Position numbers and translations under genes: made by a program. From JAZDLO01 sp043801935 (GTDB lineage Bacteria > Actinomycetota > Thermoleophilia > RBG-16-64-13), in assembly GCA_043801935.1 (NCBI GenBank), contig JAZDLO010000167.1, forward strand, positions 1 through 7,683: DNA of 7,683 nucleotides, given 5' to 3'. Position 1 is the first letter of the stretch; each line of letters opens with the position of its first letter. Below the pieces are notes generated by a model that made no database searches, had not been told where the DNA came from, and was given only the letters and a program-made list of their open reading frames with translations. Below are positions 4,390-7,683 of the stretch, piece by piece.

Positions 4390-7300
4390 TCACCGCCCGT
4401 TCGCTCCGTCGACGCTCTCGGGTGGGGCGAAACCGCGGCGGATGGTGTTCTCGGTGACCGTGCGCGGTTCCATGAACTGGAGGAGGTAATCGGGGCCCCC
4501 AGCTTTGGAGCCCGTGCCGCTCATGCGGGAGCCTCCGAACGGCTGCCGGCCTACCATGGCGCCGGTGATGGGCCGGTTGATGTAGAGGTTGCCCACCCGG
4601 AACTCCCGATACGCCCGGCGGATATGGGCGGGGTTGCGGGAGTAGAGACCGCCGGTGAGGCCGTAGCGGACCCCCAGGGCGAGCTCGAGGGCCTCGTTGA
4701 AATCGTGCGCCTTGAGGACGACCAGCACCGGGCCGAAGATCTCTTCCTGAGCGATACTCGCATCGGTAGGCACGTCGACGAACACGTGCGGCGCCACGAA
4801 GTAGCCCGCCTCAGCCGGCCGGGCCGCATCGTCCGTCGGAGAATCTGAGCCGCCGCTCGGTTCCGTGTCGTTGTCTGGCGCCGCCCCGGCCGCGGCGGCG
4901 GCCGCCCGAGGCGCTGGGCCGGCAGCCGCTCCGGAAGGCGCCGCGCTCGCAGCCGTCCGGTCGTCGCCCAGGGGATGGACCAACCGGGCGCCGCCCGCGC
5001 CGGTCTGGATGTAGGTGAGGATGCGGTCGCGCGCCTCTGCGGTGATCACCGGGCCCAAGCGCGTTCCCGGATCGGACGGATCGCCCACCCTGAGGCTGGC
5101 TGCCGCCTGGGTGAGGCGGCGGACGAACTGATCGTGGATGGCTTCCAGCACTATCACCCGGCTGCAGGCCGAGCATTTCTGGCCGGAGTACGAGAAGGCG
5201 GAGACGATGACTCCCTCGACGGCCGCGTCGAGATCGGCGTCGGTGTCCACGACGATGGCGTTCTTGCCTCCCATCTCGGCCACCACTTTCTTGATGTTCC
5301 GTTGCCCCGGGGCCACGGTCGCCGCCTTGCCCATGATGGACGAACCCACTTCAAGGCTGCCGGTGAAGGCGATCATGTCCACCCGGGGATCGCGCACCAG
5401 ATAGTCGCCTATCTCGCTCCCAGGACCGGGCAGGAAGTTGACCACCTCCCCGGGGACGCCGGCCTCGTGGAGGATCCGCACCAAGGCGTACCCGAGCACT
5501 GAGGTGGGGTTGGCCGGCTTGAATACGACCGTGTTACCGGCCACGAGGGCGGCCGCCACCATACCCGTGGGTATGGCGAGAGGAAAGTTCCAAGGAGCGA
5601 TGACCGCAACCACGCCTCGGGGTTCGTAAAAGTAGAGATCTTCCTCTCCAGGGACGTCGCTCAGGCTCCGCGCCGGGGCGAGGCGCAGCATCTCCCGGCC
5701 GTAGTACTCGAGGAAGTCGATGGCCTCGGTGACGTCGGCGTCGGCCTCGCGCCAGGGTTTGCCCGCTTCGACCACTTCGAGGGCCGCGAGTTCGAGCCTG
5801 CGGGCCCGCACCAGGGCGGCGGCCCGGAGAAGGGTCCCGGCCCGCTCGCCGGCCGGGGTGTCTCGCCACCCGGGGAAGGCCGCCTGGGCTACGTCGAGGG
5901 CGCGGTCGGCTTCGGCGCTGCTCGCGCTGGCCACGGTTCCCACGATCTCCTGGGGCCGGGCCGGATTGGTCGAGGCGAAGGAGGTCCCGGTCGTGACGGC
6001 TAGGCCGCCGATCAGCAGCGCGTACTCCCTCCCCAAGCTGCCGCGGATGGTCGCCAAGGCCTTCTCCATGGCATCGCGGTTCTCAGGACGGGAGAAGTCG
6101 GCATGGGGTTCATTCTGGAACGGGGGCAACGCGTCGGCCTCGGGAGGCGTTGCTTCGGGCGCCTCGGACGATTCGGCGCCGGCCAGGGGAGTCTCGGACG
6201 GCTCGGCCTCCGGCGACCCTACTTCGACCGCCGGCGTCGCTGCGTCGGCCTCCGGCGACCCTACTTCGGCCGCTGGTGCGGCCAGCAACTGCTCGGGCTC
6301 TTGTTGCTGGGCGAAGGTGAGGCGCAGGAACGACTCGTTCGCGGTGTTCTCCAGCAGGCGGCGCACCAGGTAGGCCATTCCCGGGATCAGCTCGCCTACG
6401 GGCACGTACTCGCGTACCCGGTAGCCTTGAGCCACCGCGGCCCGCCGGATGGGTTCCGCCATGCCGTGCAGCATCTGCAGCTCGACTGTGCCAGCGGGAA
6501 GCCCGGCGGCCTCGGCCAGGGCCACGGCGACAGCCATGCTGCGGATGTTATGGGTGCCCACGGCAGGCCGGGTCCACTCCCAGTTCTCGATAAGGACCTT
6601 CGCCAGCCGCTCGAACTGAGCATCGGTCTGCGCCTTGCGGGTGAAGACCGGCGAGGGCCAATGCTCCTGTGCAGCGATGATGGTCTCGTAGTCCCAGTAA
6701 GCGCCCTTGACCAAACGTACGGTGAGAGGCGTCTCGCGCCGGTGGGCTAGTGCGACCAGATCTTGCACGTCGTCCCCGCTGTCTTTGAGGTAGGACTGGA
6801 CCACCACACCTACGTGCGGGTAGTCGCGGAGGTCGTCGTCGAGCACGAGGTCGGCGAACACCGCGTAGGTGAGATCGCGGTAGGCGAAGCGCTCCAGATC
6901 GAGATTGACGAAGACGCCGCGATTGCGGGCGGCGACGCAGAGCGGCTTTAGCGCCGCCACCACAGCGGCTCGCGAGCCCTCGAAGTCGAGCGGGTCGATC
7001 TGGGAATAGAGCGACGTGATCTTCAGGGATAGGTTGACCCGCGGCACCTGGCCCCATGGGGCCTCGTCGACGGTCGGATCGGCGGACCAACGGGCGGCCC
7101 GCGAGGGCAGGATGTCGAGTACGTCCAGATATCGGCGGGCATACTCAGCGGCCTCGGTCTCGCTCAGGCAGGCCTCGCCCAGGATGTCAAGCGTGAAGCC
7201 GGCGTGCCGACGGCGGAGGTGCTTCAGGGTGGGGAGGGCTTCGGTGGCGTCGCGACCGGCGATGAGGCTCTTGGCCATTCGCTGCATGCCCCGCTCGGTC

Positions 7301-7680
7301 AGGCGGGCGACGGCCCAGGAAGGAAGGCGCTGGCCGGTGCCGCTGCTGAGCAAGCGGTCAAGGGGACGGGGGAGCTCACCGCCGTCGTCGAGGTAGGCAC
7401 GCAGATGTCTGACCAGGTCGCCCGAATCGCGCAGGCTGGGATAGACGTCGACAAAACGGAAGAGCTGGGTCTTGAAGTGCTGATCATCGATGGCCTGGGC
7501 GAGGATACGGCGCTGTAACGCTCGGCCGCCGAGGAGCGACGAGGCCTTTCTCACCGGTCCCTGTTGCGCGACCTCCGCAAAAAGCCTCTCGCCGATCTCG
7601 CGGATGCGGGGCTCGAGGTCGGTGGGACCAGCGTCTACCGGATCGGCGCCCGGGAGGTCGACTGATCCGGCGCCGGGCAC
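4390..7680 (-). CDS. putA: Bifunctional proline dehydrogenase / L-glutamate gamma-semialdehyde dehydrogenase (PutA-type fusion)
   Basis: Converts proline to glutamate in two steps. The proline dehydrogenase domain (about residues 30-455, FAD-dependent, electrons to quinone) shows NLSLKITSLYSQ (216-227), NLDLERFAYRDLT (259-271), VVVQSYLKDS (292-301), VRLVKGAYWDYE (321-332), LQMLHGMAE (401-409) and YLVRRLLEN (437-445) with the substrate-binding Arg pair 440-441. The P5C dehydrogenase domain (about 520-1080, NAD-dependent) starts with PFQNEPHADFS and has PWNFP (Asn698), EMGGKNA (Glu802), GQKCSAC (catalytic Cys836), EEIFGPV (979-985) and PFGGSRMSGTG. It looks more like the RocA-type dehydrogenase fused to a proline dehydrogenase than like E. 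coli PutA, and has no N-terminal DNA-binding domain, so autorepression is not expected. Two low-complexity segments (455-518 and 905-957) are extra. The frame remains open to the right edge: GTG 7680 is the first start seen, but the true start may lie outside. Confidence 0.95.
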   Translation of the reverse strand: MPGAGSVDLPGADPVDAGPTDLEPRIREIGERLFAEVAQQGPVRKASSLLGGRALQRRILAQAIDDQHFKTQLFRFVDVYPSLRDSGDLVRHLRAYLDDGGELPRPLDRLLSSGTGQRLPSWAVARLTERGMQRMAKSLIAGRDATEALPTLKHLRRRHAGFTLDILGEACLSETEAAEYARRYLDVLDILPSRAARWSADPTVDEAPWGQVPRVNLSLKITSLYSQIDPLDFEGSRAAVVAALKPLCVAARNRGVFVNLDLERFAYRDLTYAVFADLVLDDDLRDYPHVGVVVQSYLKDSGDDVQDLVALAHRRETPLTVRLVKGAYWDYETIIAAQEHWPSPVFTRKAQTDAQFERLAKVLIENWEWTRPAVGTHNIRSMAVAVALAEAAGLPAGTVELQMLHGMAEPIRRAAVAQGYRVREYVPVGELIPGMAYLVRRLLENTANESFLRLTFAQQQEPEQLLAAPAAEVGSPEADAATPAVEVGSPEAEPSETPLAGAESSEAPEATPPEADALPPFQNEPHADFSRPENRDAMEKALATIRGSLGREYALLIGGLAVTTGTSFASTNPARPQEIVGTVASASSAEADRALDVAQAAFPGWRDTPAGERAGTLLRAAALVRARRLELAALEVVEAGKPWREADADVTEAIDFLEYYGREMLRLAPARSLSDVPGEEDLYFYEPRGVVAVIAPWNFPLAIPTGMVAAALVAGNTVVFKPANPTSVLGYALVRILHEAGVPGEVVNFLPGPGSEIGDYLVRDPRVDMIAFTGSLEVGSSIMGKAATVAPGQRNIKKVVAEMGGKNAIVVDTDADLDAAVEGVIVSAFSYSGQKCSACSRVIVLEAIHDQFVRRLTQAAASLRVGDPSDPGTRLGPVITAEARDRILTYIQTGAGGARLVHPLGDDRTAASAAPSGAAAGPAPRAAAAAAGAAPDNDTEPSGGSDSPTDDAARPAEAGYFVAPHVFVDVPTDASIAQEEIFGPVLVVLKAHDFNEALELALGVRYGLTGGLYSRNPAHIRRAYREFRVGNLYINRPITGAMVGRQPFGGSRMSGTGSKAGGPDYLLQFMEPRTVTENTIRRGFAPPESVDGANGR
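4810..4968 (-). other. Ala/Gly/Pro/Asp-rich insert in the P5C dehydrogenase domain
   Basis: Residues 905-957 of the fused enzyme sit between GGARLVHPLG and GYFVAPHVFVDV. In related dehydrogenases, as I recall the family, these two parts are joined by a short loop of about ten residues. The insert holds an Ala run (residues 926-931), many Gly/Pro, then an acidic Asp/Ser/Thr part, and is almost certainly disordered. The reading frame is kept throughout and active-site motifs lie intact on both sides, so the enzyme is likely functional. Confidence 0.7.
6127..6315 (-). other. Acidic Ala/Pro/Glu-rich interdomain linker of the fused enzyme
   Basis: Residues 456-518 join the proline dehydrogenase end (NESFLRLTF) to the P5C dehydrogenase start (PPFQNEPHADF). 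They are rich in Ala, Pro, Glu and Ser with no predicted fold. The unit AEVGSPEADAATPA is followed by VEVGSPEAEPSETP and then by more degenerate copies, a 14-residue period. Confidence 0.75.
6203..6268. repeat. Identical 24-bp direct repeat with 42-bp period in the linker
   Basis: Bases 6203-6226 and 6245-6268 are identical over 24 positions (beginning TCGGCCTCCGGCG), 42 bp apart, equal to 14 codons, so slippage keeps the frame. They encode the two VGSPEA units of the linker. Near identity at DNA level indicates a recent duplication. Confidence 0.8.
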
Positions 7681-7683
7681 AAC

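Noticed and set aside
4975..5502. Long plus-strand open frames opposite the proline gene (also 5720-6373 and 6103-6750)
   Set aside because: They are antisense frames kept open by high GC and show no domain or ribosome binding site, while the opposite strand encodes an unmistakable enzyme.
1..7683. CRISPR array, tRNA, rRNA, transposase, riboswitch or toxin-antitoxin pair
   Set aside because: Looked for on both strands; the only repeats are the short ones listed, and no such gene or structure could be recognised.

Overview
The window is GC-rich bacterial chromosome. I see no rRNA, tRNA, CRISPR array, phage gene or insertion sequence. The gene set is a fused proline-catabolic enzyme, a periplasm-facing NrfD/iron-sulfur/multiheme cytochrome module with a Tat signal, a flavoredoxin-like protein and a DUF1622 membrane protein. 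It fits a high-GC bacterium with anaerobic or versatile respiration, such as an anaerobic actinobacterial lineage. The lineage is inferred from general character; no marker gene is present to prove it.

Layout from left to right. The first 208 bases (minus strand) hold the N-terminus of a lipoprotein that runs off the left edge. A 252-bp divergent intergenic region with a near-perfect 18-bp direct repeat follows. Then come a plus-strand DUF1622 three-helix membrane protein (461-817) and a plus-strand flavoredoxin/flavin reductase family protein (922-1491). This gene converges on a minus-strand operon, with two small hairpins in the short gap.

The minus-strand operon is transcribed from right to left. 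It consists of a possible 29-codon leader ORF with a very strong Shine-Dalgarno (4162-4251), a membrane-anchored tetraheme cytochrome c (3662-4165), a Tat-exported protein with sixteen cysteines for four [4Fe-4S] clusters (2823-3665), and an NrfD-type quinone-site membrane subunit (1568-2821). The first two junctions are ATGA overlaps and the third has a one-base gap, so the chain looks translationally coupled. The three proteins form the usual electron path of NrfBCD-, DsrJOP- or Qrc-like complexes: quinone pool, NrfD, Fe-S protein, cytochrome c. No catalytic (molybdopterin, nitrite reductase or DsrMK-like) subunit is in view.

Upstream of that operon on the same strand is a 1096-codon fused proline dehydrogenase / glutamate-semialdehyde dehydrogenase (4390-7680 and possibly beyond the right edge). 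It has all recognisable active-site motifs but carries two low-complexity segments: a repeat-bearing linker between the domains and an Ala/Gly/Pro/Asp-rich insert inside the aldehyde dehydrogenase domain. Proline oxidation feeds electrons to the quinone pool, so it could supply the NrfD module. That link rests only on gene order.

I did not find a convincing wholly new system. The items most worth checking are the leader ORF that seems to drive translation of the cytochrome operon, the apparently catalytic-subunit-less NrfD module, and the insert in the P5C dehydrogenase domain.
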